Assembly (NCBI RefSeq): GCF_028464065.1
Contig: NZ_CP116808.1
Span: 3,563,501-3,627,500 of the forward strand
Length of the DNA: 64,000 bases
Reading direction: 5' to 3'
From: Saprospira sp. CCB-QB6
GTDB taxonomy: Bacteria > Bacteroidota > Bacteroidia > Chitinophagales > Saprospiraceae
Shown here: piece by piece, positions 8,371 through 17,471 of the stretch
Layout: every line of letters starts with the position of its first letter
Position numbering within the stretch: the first letter of the stretch is position 1
Position numbers and translations under genes: made by a program
The notes under the pieces: generated by a model
The model's input: only the letters and a program-made list of their open reading frames with translations
The model's database searches: none
What the model was told of the DNA's origin: nothing

Positions 8371-9174
8371 CTAGCGCATTACTTTCCGCAATAATTTGTG
8401 CATATCATCGGCGGAGATATTGCGTTGAATATTGCCTTGGCGGGCATAGGAAATATGACCTGTTTCTTCAGAGACAATGAAGGCTAAAACGGGCGTTTCT
8501 TCGGTAATTCCAATTGCTGCACGGTGGCGAAGGCCTAAAGATTGGGGAATGCCTGGGCGGTCGGAAACGGGAAGCACGCAGCTCGCGGCAATAACTTCTT
8601 GGCCCGAAATAATGGTTGCCCCATCATGTAAGGGGCTGTATTTATTGAAAATGCTGAGTAGTAATTGGCTACTAATTTTTGCGCCGAGCATTACGCCCGA
8701 ACTATAGTAGCCATCGAGGCTGGCCCCTGTATTGATGAGGATAAGGGCACCTGTTTTTTCTTGGGCCATTTCTTCGGTGGCTCGAGTAATTTCGCGGATA
8801 ATAAGTTCGAGCTGTGTATCTTCATGGGCGCCAGGTTTTTTGCCTAACAGTCGCTCGATAAATTGGCCTTGAAGATAACCTTGGCCCAAAAAGAGAAGAA
8901 ATCGTCTTACTTCGGGTTGAAAAAGAATGAGCAGCGCAATCATTCCAACACTAACAAATTGACCTAAAATACTGCTAAGTAGGGGCATGCCCAAGGCCGA
9001 AACCAGCCACCAGAGGATGTAGACGAATACGAGTCCCAGAAAAATATTAAAGCCTAAACTGCCTTTAAGCAATTTGTAAATCTGGAAAAGGAGATAGCCC
9101 ACGACAAGGATATCGACTAAATCCCATAGGGTAACGTCCATAAACCCGATTTGTAACAGCCAAATATAATCCAT
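8371..9174 (-). CDS. cdaA: diadenylate cyclase CdaA
   Basis: Makes the second messenger c-di-AMP from two ATP. About 267 residues from the ATG at 9174; a longer open frame reaches back through the terminator at 9195-9219, so I reject the longer start. Three membrane helices span about residues 18-90. The DAC domain has the DGA motif at 184-186 (SPLHDGATII) and RHR at 216-218 (LGLRHRAAIG), the ATP-binding signature. In other bacteria CdaA controls osmotic and cell-wall homeostasis with CdaR. Here a YbbR/CdaR-like gene lies far away at 52190, next to yajC. Confidence 0.93.
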   Translation of the reverse strand: MDYIWLLQIGFMDVTLWDLVDILVVGYLLFQIYKLLKGSLGFNIFLGLVFVYILWWLVSALGMPLLSSILGQFVSVGMIALLILFQPEVRRFLLFLGQGYLQGQFIERLLGKKPGAHEDTQLELIIREITRATEEMAQEKTGALILINTGASLDGYYSSGVMLGAKISSQLLLSIFNKYSPLHDGATIISGQEVIAASCVLPVSDRPGIPQSLGLRHRAAIGITEETPVLAFIVSEETGHISYARQGNIQRNISADDMHKLLRKVMR

Positions 9175-9194
9175 GATACTTATATAGGTAAATA

Positions 9195-9221
9195 CAAAAA
9201 AAAGGTCCAAGAGAGGACCTT
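9195..9221 (-). terminator. rho-independent terminator after the MORN gene
   Basis: GGTCC (9204-9208) and GGACC (9215-9219) pair across a 6-base loop. On the minus strand the hairpin is followed by a T-run (A-run 9196-9203 on +). The T-run on + (9220-9225) makes it potentially bidirectional. It separates the MORN gene from cdaA. Confidence 0.75.
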
Positions 9222-9254
9222 TTTTAATTTCATGATAAACGCCTGAAATCAGGC

Positions 9255-10160
9255 TTATTCTGCATGGACCAAAGAACCTCGGTCCCAAATGCCCTCTTCT
9301 ACTTCTCCACGGCTAGAAATATATTTTCCTCGGCCATGGAATTCATTATCTCTAAAAAAGCCCTCGTAGTAGCTGCCGTCAAGATAAAAATATTTTCCAA
9401 AACCTGTTCGTTTTCCATGGATCCAATTGCCTTCATAACGATCGCCATTATTATAGTTATAAGTTCCATAACCATTGCGTTTGTCATGTAGCCAATTGCC
9501 TTCAAAGATGTCTCCGTTGGCATAGAAGTATTTGCCAAAGCCATTCATTTTACTATCGGCCCATTGCCCTTCGTAGCGATCATTGCTGGCCCACCAAAAA
9601 GTACCAATTCCGGTTCGGCTATCGCCTAGCCAGTCGCCTAAATAGCGGCTCCCTGTGGTGGCATAGACATATTCTCCATGGCCTTGTTTGAGGTCATTGA
9701 CCCAACTGCCTTTGTAGGTATCGCCATTTTTATAGAAATAATTACCTTGGCCATGCATTTTTCCAAAGACCCAATCGCCATCGTAATATTCATCATCAGC
9801 CCAAACAAATATGCCATGGCCATGTCGGCTACCACGACTCCATTCTCCAAAATAGACACTACTGTCACTAGCATAATAATATTTACCTATTCCTTCACGC
9901 CAACCATCGAGCAGCTCGCCAATATAACGATCGCCATTTTCATAGTTATTGCGGTCTTTTTCTTCATTCAGTAATTCCTCAATATTATGAAAATGATAGC
10001 CGTTTAATTTGAAGTAACTAAAAGGACCGTCTTCTCCAGCAGGTAATTCATTCTCATTGATTTCTCTTTGCTTGGGAGGTTCTAGTCCACCACCATTGGC
10101 ATCTCCAGGTTGCATGGGGGGGCCAGGACCATCGCCATTGTTCCATTCGTTATCTTTCAT
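9255..10160 (-). CDS. MORN-repeat protein
   Basis: A 301-residue protein. After a Pro/Gly-rich N-terminal 40 residues and a linker, about nine MORN repeats of roughly 23 residues follow, with the pattern YxGxWxxxxxxGxGxYxxxxG (for example GDRYEGNWIHGKRTGFGKYF). MORN repeats form an extended beta-hairpin ribbon used for protein or lipid contacts. No signal peptide is seen, so it is likely cytoplasmic. It starts 38 bp after the Clp-like AAA+ gene on the same strand and is probably cotranscribed, so it may act as a scaffold or substrate adaptor for that ATPase (inference). Confidence 0.9.
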   Translation of the reverse strand: MKDNEWNNGDGPGPPMQPGDANGGGLEPPKQREINENELPAGEDGPFSYFKLNGYHFHNIEELLNEEKDRNNYENGDRYIGELLDGWREGIGKYYYASDSSVYFGEWSRGSRHGHGIFVWADDEYYDGDWVFGKMHGQGNYFYKNGDTYKGSWVNDLKQGHGEYVYATTGSRYLGDWLGDSRTGIGTFWWASNDRYEGQWADSKMNGFGKYFYANGDIFEGNWLHDKRNGYGTYNYNNGDRYEGNWIHGKRTGFGKYFYLDGSYYEGFFRDNEFHGRGKYISSRGEVEEGIWDRGSLVHAE

Positions 10161-10198
10161 AATAAGTATTTAGAGTTTTATGAAGGGAGTATCTTGTA

Positions 10199-12490
10199 CT
10201 AGATAAGCTCAATTTTAAGCTCATTTGCTACATAGTCAATGTACAACTTTTGTTTTTGAACTGCAACATCTTTTTGAAGTAACCAATTGGCTAGGGGAGC
10301 AATTAGTTCTCTTTCTAGGCAGCGTTGTAGTGGTCGAGCACCATATCGTTTATCAAACCCTTTTTGAACCAATAGTTCTTTAAGCGCGGGGCCAAAATCC
10401 AATTCTAACTCCCTTTTCTTAAAGCCTTCTCTTTTAGAAAGTTGATTTAGCTCTATGTCTAAAATTTGGCGAATATCGCTTTCTTCTAAGGCTTTGAAAA
10501 AAACAATTTGGTCCAAACGGTTAATAAATTCAGGACGGAAGAATTTATAAATCGCCGATTCATAATTTTGCTGCTCATTCTGCCCATAACCAATCCGACT
10601 TTGGTTGCTGGCCCCCAAATTAGAGGTCATAATAATGATACAGTTTTTAAAATTAGTCACTCGGCCAAAGGCATCTACAAAACGGCCTTCATCCAATAAG
10701 CTCAACAAACTATCAAAAATAGCAGGATGTGCTTTTTCTACCTCATCTAAAAGTAATAAGGCAAAAGGACGCTCTCGAACAGCTTGTACCAATTTGCCTG
10801 GTCGACCTGCCGCACCAATAAAACGTTCAATTTGCGCCGGATGTTGGAATTCACTCATGTCAATCCGAATCAAGGGGCTTTTTTGTTGCCCTTGTCCAAA
10901 AAAGTATTGAGCAAGTAATTTAGCCGCAGCCGTCTTTCCAACGCCCGTTGGTCCAGCAAAAAGTAAACTGCCAATGGGTTTGCTGGGGTTATTAAGCCCC
11001 ACCTTAAAGATTTTAACCAAGTTACAAAGGGCTTCCACTGCTGGACTTTGCCCAATTAAGCGACTAGAAAAATAATCTTGCAGCTCTTGAGGCTGCAACA
11101 AAATATCATCCCGCAAAAATATTTCTGGTAAGCCCGTCTGCTTACTAAAGCTTTCTAAAACAGCTTTACTGTCTATTGTAGGAAGATTTTTATGACTTTG
11201 CATGACTTTATCCAAAAAACGAAGGGCTTTGCCCGGAAAATGTTCATAAGGATAATAACGATCTAAAAGACGGTAAGCCAATTGCCAAGCATCGGCCTGT
11301 ATGCTTTGCTTGAATTGCTGCTCTGCATATTGGGCAAAACGCTCCAAAATTCTAAAGACGGCCATTTCATCCAACTGATTGAGCTGAACAATCTGAAAAT
11401 GCTGAACAAAACTAGGCAGTTTTTGACGCAAACTCTCCAATTCTTTGGGCGTCAATTCCCCAATCAATTGCAATTTACCTTCCGCAATAAATCCACTCAT
11501 AAAGGCTGCCAAACTATCCTCGGCGCCCTCACCACCAATTTGTAACAAACGAATGCAGTCATTGACCCAAAGTACACCCTGCACCGATTGCAGCTCTTCC
11601 ACCAAACTTTCTACTTTCTGTTGCCATTCACCCAAATATTTGGCCTGCGCCGTTATTCGCTGACTATTGATGCGCCAAAATTGTAAGCCCATCTGACTCA
11701 CTTTCTGGATTTTTCGCAAAGCTTCTTGTAATACCACTGTTTTACCCGAAGAAGGCGGACCCACCAATAAAATATTGGCCCTTTTATTCAGAATTTTATC
11801 AATGAGTTGCTGCACTACCTCTTCTCGCTCCCAAGCTTGTTCTGGCAAACGCTTTTTGCGAAGATCAGCCTGTTTGGGCGGATATAATTCAGCCAAAGCC
11901 GGCAATTCTTTTAATTGTGGCCCCTGTTGCCAAGCTTGCCCAAAAGAACTACGCTCTTCTACTTCCTTAATTCGCAACTGCAATTCACTTAATTGCGGCT
12001 CCGAACGATTCATCAAACGAAAAATACTTTTTGGCTGATACTGATTGAGCAAGTTGCTACAATAATATTGTAACAAAGAAGGCAAACTATTACTATCCTG
12101 ATAGCGAAAAGATTCAAAAAGATCAGGCAACTGACACTCATAAGCATAACCATTCGAGCTAGGCCCATAAACGGTCCAAATCGGAATTTTTAAACTTTGC
12201 TCTACCGGAAAATTATGCTCCCCCAACTGATAACTGGGCCGAAACTCAATATCAAAGCGCTTTTTCTTAAACTGCTCCAAACTTTGAGGCGGATAATGCC
12301 CATATTTTTTATACTGCTTCTGCAAAAGCTGCACAAAAGCCGTCTTCAAACTTTTTAAATCCTTTTCAATCAACGGCAAATGATTTTGGCCCAAAATAAA
12401 GCCCATCTGAGAACCATCCGCCAAACTATAACTCCACAAAGGGTAGGTCAGTGTTTTCATGTCTCGTATTTTTATCTCGGAACGCATCAA
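10199..12490 (-). CDS. Clp/HSP100-like AAA+ protein with degenerate first ATPase domain
   Basis: A 763-residue double-AAA+ protein. Residues 1-220 match no Clp N-domain that I recognise. D1 has Walker A GPPSSGKT (244-251), but its Walker B is LWVND instead of hhhDE, and the arginine-finger region reads SFVQHFQ where ClpB/ClpA have ERRFQ. D1 may therefore bind but not hydrolyse ATP (inference). There is no coiled-coil M domain. D2 is canonical: Walker A GPTGVGKT (513-520), Walker B LLLLDE (D582, E583), sensor TSN (622-624) and a ClpB-type D2-small domain. Start could be 12490 or the ATG at 12460. It is probably an unfoldase working with the downstream MORN protein; no ClpP-binding loop was identified. 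Confidence 0.85.
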   Translation of the reverse strand: MMRSEIKIRDMKTLTYPLWSYSLADGSQMGFILGQNHLPLIEKDLKSLKTAFVQLLQKQYKKYGHYPPQSLEQFKKKRFDIEFRPSYQLGEHNFPVEQSLKIPIWTVYGPSSNGYAYECQLPDLFESFRYQDSNSLPSLLQYYCSNLLNQYQPKSIFRLMNRSEPQLSELQLRIKEVEERSSFGQAWQQGPQLKELPALAELYPPKQADLRKKRLPEQAWEREEVVQQLIDKILNKRANILLVGPPSSGKTVVLQEALRKIQKVSQMGLQFWRINSQRITAQAKYLGEWQQKVESLVEELQSVQGVLWVNDCIRLLQIGGEGAEDSLAAFMSGFIAEGKLQLIGELTPKELESLRQKLPSFVQHFQIVQLNQLDEMAVFRILERFAQYAEQQFKQSIQADAWQLAYRLLDRYYPYEHFPGKALRFLDKVMQSHKNLPTIDSKAVLESFSKQTGLPEIFLRDDILLQPQELQDYFSSRLIGQSPAVEALCNLVKIFKVGLNNPSKPIGSLLFAGPTGVGKTAAAKLLAQYFFGQGQQKSPLIRIDMSEFQHPAQIERFIGAAGRPGKLVQAVRERPFALLLLDEVEKAHPAIFDSLLSLLDEGRFVDAFGRVTNFKNCIIIMTSNLGASNQSRIGYGQNEQQNYESAIYKFFRPEFINRLDQIVFFKALEESDIRQILDIELNQLSKREGFKKRELELDFGPALKELLVQKGFDKRYGARPLQRCLERELIAPLANWLLQKDVAVQKQKLYIDYVANELKIELI

Positions 12491-12548
12491 ATGAGTCCAC
12501 GACCCAATTTAGGGCTTTTTATTTTTCTTTTCCAATTGTTTTGTTTTT

Positions 12549-12680
12549 GGGGCCTCCGCTGCGGCTTCGCCTTGCGGCGCTACGCTTTGGGGCTCGCTGT
12601 TCGCTCGGCCCTGCGTTTTTTTCGCTGCGCTCAAAAAACTAGGTCTGGCCTGCGGCCCCCCCGCCGCATCGCTAGGCCGC
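12549..12680 (-). repeat. multi-stem repeat copy 4 (type A)
   Basis: The GGGGCCT end points to the AAA+ gene start at 12490. P2 is GGCC-GCA-GGCC; P3 is an AT stem (TTTTTT...AAAAAA around a GCGC-rich apex). It is the left arm of the composite 12549-13237. Confidence 0.9.
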
Positions 12681-12689
12681 ACAACTTTA

Positions 12690-13020
12690 GTTTTTTCTCT
12701 GGTCTTTTCTCTTCGGCCCTTAAATCCCCCTTTCAAATAGCGGCTTTCAATTAGCAATTGGGTTAAAAACAACAGAATTTTTTCTGCTGAGAAAAAACTG
12801 CAGTGGTCTGTAGGTTGAAACCTACAGCAAGAGGTACAAAACAGCAGAAAAAAAGTAGCCGAGGATTAAAATCCTCAGCTACAATCAATATTTTTCATGG
12901 GCCGATGGTTTTAACCATCGGCTCATTTTTTTGGATGTAGAATGGCTTTCTGTTTTGCAGTGGGTTTTAACCCACTGGTCCAAAAAAAAACAAGAGCCAA
13001 ACCGCCGAAGAAAAAAGGTT
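12690..13020. repeat. linker and GGTTTTAACC hairpin array
   Basis: Hairpins in order: CTGTAGGTTGAAACCTACAG (about 12808-12827), a stem around GAGGATTAAAATCCTC (about 12860-12885), a GCCGATGG/CCATCGGC stem around TTTTAA (about 12900-12925) and AGTGGGTTTTAACCCACT (about 12958-12978). The array and its flanks closely match 17690-17810 plus 17935-18155. The 861 bp between 12490 and 13352 contain no gene. Confidence 0.85.
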
Positions 13021-13040
13021 GCCTGAAAAAATTAAGTAGA

Positions 13041-13237
13041 GCGGCCTAGCGATGTGCAGCAGTGGCCGTCAGGCCAGACCAAGCAAAAAACTTGTTTTTT
13101 TGCACAGGGCCGAGCGACCCGACCAACGGGAGCCGACGCAGCGAAGCAAGTAACAGCGAGCTGCGAAACGACAACAAGCCCTTTAGGGCGCAGTTCGACG
13201 ACCGAAGGGAGTAACCGCCCGCCAAAGGCGGGAGGCC
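13041..13237 (+). repeat. multi-stem repeat copy 5 (type A, long)
   Basis: P2 is TGGCC-GTCA-GGCCA and P3 is GCAAAAAA-CTTG-TTTTTTTGC. It carries the extra submodule ACAAG-CCCTTTAGGG-CGCAG followed by TTCGACGACCGAAGGGAGT, also found in copies 6, 18 and 19. It lies upstream of the export operon. Confidence 0.9.
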
Positions 13238-13283
13238 AAAAAAAATCGCTTAAAAAAAGCAAAAAAATGCGGCCTATAGATTT

Positions 13284-13299
13284 CTTGATCTAGGTCAAG
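13284..13299. promoter_or_regulatory. candidate Crp/Fnr operator upstream of the export operon
   Basis: CTTGATCTAGGTCAAG is a near-perfect 16 bp dyad that matches the FNR/Crp half-site style TTGAT-N4-ATCAA with one change. It lies 53 bp before the TolC-like gene, and a Crp/Fnr-family gene sits at the far end of the same locus. Binding is inferred. Confidence 0.5.
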
Positions 13300-13351
13300 A
13301 GAGAAAAAAATTGAAAAGAGGACCTTTGAGCTAGACAAAAATAGATCTGGC

Positions 13352-14722
13352 ATGAAGAAATTGATGATTTCCTTTTTTCTTTTTCTGGGCGCACTACCAA
13401 TAAAGGCCCAAGAATTTATTCCACAAGAATTTTGGGGACTTTGGGAGGCGACTGCAAAGCGAGATGCAGGCCTAAAAAGTTTTGATTTGACCCAAGAGCA
13501 AATTTTATTGCAAGATAAAGCGCTGCGCTATCGCTTTTTGCCCAATTTTGAACTCAATGCAAGTTATACGCGCTTGGGCGAAGACCTTCGTTTTGATAGC
13601 GATATGGAAAGTTTGTTGATGGGCAGCCAACGTTTGTTGGCCAAAGAAGCTTTGGGTATTCCATTTAATGCGGCTTTGCCCGAACAAGTACCACTTTCTG
13701 AAATTCCGCCCATTTTGGAGCGAAATATTTTGAAAGCCTCCGCTGACATGAATTGGCTATTATATAGTGGCGGAAAAATTAAACAGGGCCGAAAAGCTTT
13801 GCAAGCCAAAGGTGAAATGCAATTGGCCCAAAAACAAATGCAAAAAGAAACGCTCTTTAATAATTTGTTGCAAACTTACGATCAGTTGGGTTTGTTGTTG
13901 GCCGCAGAAAAAGTATTGTCGCAAACAGGTGATTATTTGGCCCAGCAAGAAAATTTTGTAGAAAAAGCCATTGCTAACGGTTTGGCGATTCCGATTGATC
14001 GCAAAAAAATTGAACTGGCCAAAAAACAACTGGCCCTCAAAGTAGAAGAGCAAAAAAGCAAGAAGAAAATTGTTTTGGCCCTTTTAGCACAACAATCGCA
14101 ACTGCCCGCAGAAGAATTGGCCAATTTGCAACCTCAATTGGCTTTGCCCGCAGAAAAAAACTGGTCCAGCGAAAGAAGAGTAGAATTAAGCGCCTTAGAA
14201 GCCGCACAAAATGCTTTGGAAGCCCAAGAAAAAATGGAACGCCAAAGTTTTATTCCCAAAGTAGCCCTCAAAGGACATTATGAAATTTTGCAGCAGGATT
14301 TATCGCTGCTCGATCCCAAAGCCTATATCGCATTGGGTGTAAATTGGAAGCTCTTCGATGGCCGACAAGGTCATCTCAAAGCAGAGGAAAAAGCTTTAGA
14401 GCAACAAAAAGTCAAAGAAAAAATCCGAGAAGTAGAAGAACAATTGCTTTTGGCCGAGACCAAAGCGCAGGCGGATTGGGATTTGGCCCAAGAAAAAATT
14501 GAACTGCAAGAAGCTGAGAAAAAATTGGCCGAAGAACATTATGCGCTAGTGCAAGAACAATATCAAAATGGATTGACGGATTTGCGAGAGCCTTTGGCGG
14601 CCCTAAAAGATATTGAACAAATTTCTTTTTCCTTGGCCCAAACCAAATATCAAGCAAGACGCGCCTATTTGGCCCTCATTCAAGCAAAAGGACAGTTAAT
14701 TAAGACCATCGAACAACAATAA
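13352..14722 (+). CDS. TolC-family outer-membrane efflux protein
   Basis: A 456-residue protein with signal peptide MKKLMISFFLFLGALPIKAQ and the two long alpha-helical, Ala/Gln/Glu-rich repeats of the TolC/OEP family. It would form the trimeric outer-membrane and periplasmic channel of an export system. It is first of three genes (4 and 5 bp spacings) with an HlyD-type adaptor and an ABC-2 permease, all on the plus strand, so they very likely form one tripartite exporter. The substrate cannot be told from sequence. Confidence 0.9.
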   Translation: MKKLMISFFLFLGALPIKAQEFIPQEFWGLWEATAKRDAGLKSFDLTQEQILLQDKALRYRFLPNFELNASYTRLGEDLRFDSDMESLLMGSQRLLAKEALGIPFNAALPEQVPLSEIPPILERNILKASADMNWLLYSGGKIKQGRKALQAKGEMQLAQKQMQKETLFNNLLQTYDQLGLLLAAEKVLSQTGDYLAQQENFVEKAIANGLAIPIDRKKIELAKKQLALKVEEQKSKKKIVLALLAQQSQLPAEELANLQPQLALPAEKNWSSERRVELSALEAAQNALEAQEKMERQSFIPKVALKGHYEILQQDLSLLDPKAYIALGVNWKLFDGRQGHLKAEEKALEQQKVKEKIREVEEQLLLAETKAQADWDLAQEKIELQEAEKKLAEEHYALVQEQYQNGLTDLREPLAALKDIEQISFSLAQTKYQARRAYLALIQAKGQLIKTIEQQ

Positions 14723-14726
14723 TCAA

Positions 14727-15701
14727 ATGAAACGACTATTTATTTTGGGCCTTCTGCCCCTTCTCCTTTTTAGTTGCCAGACAGAAGAACAGCCACAAAA
14801 AATTCAATTTCCTCAGGGAAAAGTAAAATATAAAACCTTGGGCGTTAGCTCGAAGATTGCCGGCCGCTTGGCTAAAATTTATGTCAAAGAAGGACAGCTG
14901 GTCCAAAAAGGCGACACTTTAGCCCGACTCGATATTCCAGAGATCGCTGCAAAGATGGCGCAGGCCGAAGGTGCTATTTTAGCGGCCTCTGGACAATTAG
15001 AGATGGCAAAAAATGGTGCAACTAGCGAACAAAGAGCGCAATTGGAACAAAAAATTGAAGCTGCCAAAGCACAACTCGCTTTTGCACAAGCTTCTGAAAA
15101 AAGATTGGCGGCTTTGCATGCCGATTCATTACTCTCTACGCAATCTTATGAAGAAGTGGCCATGAAAGTAGAATTGGCTCAAGCACAACTAGCGGCTTTA
15201 AAAGAAAAGCGAAAAGAAGTAGAAAAAGGAAGTCGCAGCGAATTAGTACAACAAGCGCAGGGACAATTGGCCAGAGCGCAGGCGGCCAAACAAGAATTAG
15301 AAGTGGCCCAAGAAGAAATTTATATCATTTCGCCCGCCAATTTTAGAATCGAAACCATTTCGCTAGAAGAAGGCGAACTCCTTGGCCCCGGCTACAGCCT
15401 TTTTTATGGCTACAAAACAGAAAGCATGTATTTCCGCTTCAGCATTGCCGAATCTGAAATTTACAACTTTGAGGAAGGACAAAAAATAAATGTTCAAAAT
15501 CCTTACACCAAAGAAGAAATTCCCTGCGAATTGCGCCGCATCAAACAATTGGCCCGTTATGCCAGCCAAAGTTCTGCGGCACCCAACTACGAATTGGCCG
15601 AAAATTTATACGAGCTTCAACTTTGGCCCATTCAAAAAACAAAAAGTCCGCAATATGTAAATGCAACTGTTTTGCTGCTTGCTGAGGCTACAAAAAAATA
15701 A
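14727..15701 (+). CDS. HlyD-family periplasmic adaptor lipoprotein
   Basis: A 324-residue membrane-fusion protein. It has a lipobox LLLFSC with Cys17, a biotinyl-lipoyl-like half (KIAGRLAKIYVKEGQLVQKGDTLARLD, about residues 43-70 with the GQLVQKGDTL signature), an Ala/Gln-rich coiled-coil hairpin from about 75 to 195, and a beta-barrel domain after that. It should bridge the ABC-2 permease encoded downstream to the TolC-like channel encoded upstream. Start ATG is 4 bp after the previous stop. Confidence 0.9.
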   Translation: MKRLFILGLLPLLLFSCQTEEQPQKIQFPQGKVKYKTLGVSSKIAGRLAKIYVKEGQLVQKGDTLARLDIPEIAAKMAQAEGAILAASGQLEMAKNGATSEQRAQLEQKIEAAKAQLAFAQASEKRLAALHADSLLSTQSYEEVAMKVELAQAQLAALKEKRKEVEKGSRSELVQQAQGQLARAQAAKQELEVAQEEIYIISPANFRIETISLEEGELLGPGYSLFYGYKTESMYFRFSIAESEIYNFEEGQKINVQNPYTKEEIPCELRRIKQLARYASQSSAAPNYELAENLYELQLWPIQKTKSPQYVNATVLLLAEATKK

Positions 15702-15706
15702 GAGAA

Positions 15707-16915
15707 ATGAAAGAGTTTTTTCAATTGCTAGGCCTAGAGTTTAAGCGTTTTTTGAGCAACCGTGTCATTGTGGCCATCTTTTTTATGGCGCCTGTTTTTT
15801 ATGGCCTTTTATTTCAGGCCGTTTATCGCAAAGCACAATTGCAAGACTTGCCCATTTTGGTGGTGGATGCCGATCAAACGCCTTCTTCGGCTCTCTTAAT
15901 CGATGCCCTTTCCGATAATCCAAGTCTAAAAGTGGCCGAAGTATTGGGCGAGGTACAATATTTAAAAGAAAAAATGTTGGAAGAAGAATTTATGGCGGTG
16001 GTGCAAATCCCCCAAGATTTTGAGGCCGATATTTTACAAAAGCGTCATCCAGAGGTTCGTGTAGATCTCAACATGGTTAATTTGTTGGAAGCCAACCTCG
16101 CCAGCAGAAATTTGCAATTGGTTTTGGCCAGTTTAAATGCGGGCTTTGAAATTGAAGGCCTAAAAAAACAAGGGATGTCGCCTCCTCAGGCTGCCGCAGC
16201 TTATGAAGCTTTTCAAATTAGTTTTCACAAGTTATATAATAGTAGTGGCAGCTATTTATATTATATGTTGCCTGGTTTGTTGGCGGCCATCCTACAACAA
16301 GTGATCTTTTTGGCCATGGCCATTAGTTTTGCTCGAGATTTTGAAGATGGCCATTTTAGTCGCTTGGCCAAGGCTTCTCCTTTTGCAGGCTATAGTTTAT
16401 TGCTGAAAATTTTGCCCATCGCCATTTTTCTGCCCGTCAATTATGCCTTGATGTATTGGGGCTTCCAATATTTTCAGATCGAATTTTTGATGCCCTTAGA
16501 TAAATTGCTGCCTTTGGTTTTTTATTTTTCTTTGGCCGCTACTTTTATCGGTTTATTATTTTCGATTGTTTTGCCCAGCCAATTAACGGCCACCGAATTA
16601 TTGATGGTCATTTCTACTCCCGCCTTTGTTTTGAGTGGATTTAGTTGGCCGCGTTCGGGCATGCCTCCACTTTTGGCCGAGGCCGCCAATTATATTCCCC
16701 TAACTCCTTTTATTGAAGGCATTCGAAAATTGAGTTACTATGGCGCAGAGCTTTCGCAAATTGAGCCCGAAATCAAACAGCTACAATTTTTAGCGCTTTC
16801 GGCTTTCGTTTTACTTTTTGTAGTGGTACAAATAAAAACCCTTTTGCGCAGAAGAAAACTTAATGCTTTGCCCGAATCCGACTCAAAGTTTCAGGCCGAA
16901 TCCCTAAAAAACTAG
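15707..16915 (+). CDS. ABC-2 type transporter permease
   Basis: A 402-residue inner-membrane permease of the ABC-2 (YhhJ/YbhR-like) class. One N-terminal helix (about 18-38) is followed by a large extracytoplasmic domain (about 40-180) and then five or six helices (about 185-380), including the signature-like stretch FVLSGFSWPRSGMP. The operon contains no ATP-binding subunit in this window, so an ATPase encoded elsewhere must be shared. The last 56 bp overlap the 3' end of the convergent Crp/Fnr gene. Confidence 0.88.
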   Translation: MKEFFQLLGLEFKRFLSNRVIVAIFFMAPVFYGLLFQAVYRKAQLQDLPILVVDADQTPSSALLIDALSDNPSLKVAEVLGEVQYLKEKMLEEEFMAVVQIPQDFEADILQKRHPEVRVDLNMVNLLEANLASRNLQLVLASLNAGFEIEGLKKQGMSPPQAAAAYEAFQISFHKLYNSSGSYLYYMLPGLLAAILQQVIFLAMAISFARDFEDGHFSRLAKASPFAGYSLLLKILPIAIFLPVNYALMYWGFQYFQIEFLMPLDKLLPLVFYFSLAATFIGLLFSIVLPSQLTATELLMVISTPAFVLSGFSWPRSGMPPLLAEAANYIPLTPFIEGIRKLSYYGAELSQIEPEIKQLQFLALSAFVLLFVVVQIKTLLRRRKLNALPESDSKFQAESLKN

Positions 16916-17426
16916 CAATATCGCCTAGGCGCAAGCGCTGAAATAGATCAGGATAACGTTCCAACATAAAATCGTAGCGCTCTTTGGCCGATTTAAATTG
17001 CATAGCATGCCAACGCTGAATCATTTCGCCCAGCATTTCAATTGCTAGCAATCGGCCAAAGCGCTCAATTAAATGCAATTCTTCAAAGAGTTGCTCCAAA
17101 CGCTGATGCGAAATTTCATACAAGCGGGCATCTTCCAACAATTCTATATTATATATAGAAGGCTTTTGCTGGAAAAAACTTTCGCTATTGGTCAAAAATT
17201 CGCCTTCCCTAAAAAACCACAAACTAACATCACTACCCGAATCGCCATAATAAAAACTGCGGGCCAAGCCCTCTTCAATAAAAAAAAGCGAGCGACAAAC
17301 CTTGCCCATCGGAAGAAGTAATTCTCCTTTGGGCAATTTTTTTTCTACAAACTCTTCTTTGAGTCGCGCCAAATCACTTGCTGGAAAATCTACTCTAGCT
17401 TTTAGCGCAGCTTCTAATCGCTTCAT
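16860..17426 (-). CDS. Crp/Fnr-family transcriptional regulator
   Basis: A 188-residue protein with a cyclic-nucleotide-binding-type beta-roll (about residues 20-115) and a C-terminal helix-turn-helix (LGDIASFLGIRPETLSRIRAKH, about 167-188). The Cys cluster of true FNR is absent, so it is not an Fe-S oxygen sensor of that kind; effector unknown. It overlaps the permease gene tail to tail by 56 bp. It plausibly regulates the export operon, which has a TTGAT-type dyad in its promoter region. The gene is bounded upstream by multi-stem repeat copy 6. Confidence 0.88.
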   Translation of the reverse strand: MKRLEAALKARVDFPASDLARLKEEFVEKKLPKGELLLPMGKVCRSLFFIEEGLARSFYYGDSGSDVSLWFFREGEFLTNSESFFQQKPSIYNIELLEDARLYEISHQRLEQLFEELHLIERFGRLLAIEMLGEMIQRWHAMQFKSAKERYDFMLERYPDLFQRLRLGDIASFLGIRPETLSRIRAKH

Positions 17427-17471
17427 TTTTTCTGTTTTTGCGAAGATAAGTTTTTTGAGGATTATTTTTTT

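Noticed and set aside
9174-9288. Longer N-terminus for the diadenylate cyclase
   Set aside because: It would be read through the terminator hairpin at 9204-9219 and overlap the 3' end of the MORN gene.
12549-13237. Integron attC site or integron cassette array
   Set aside because: Hairpin structure with variable sequence is reminiscent of attC, but no RYYYAAC/GTTRRRY core sites and no integrase were seen, and copies lie singly between housekeeping genes in both orientations.
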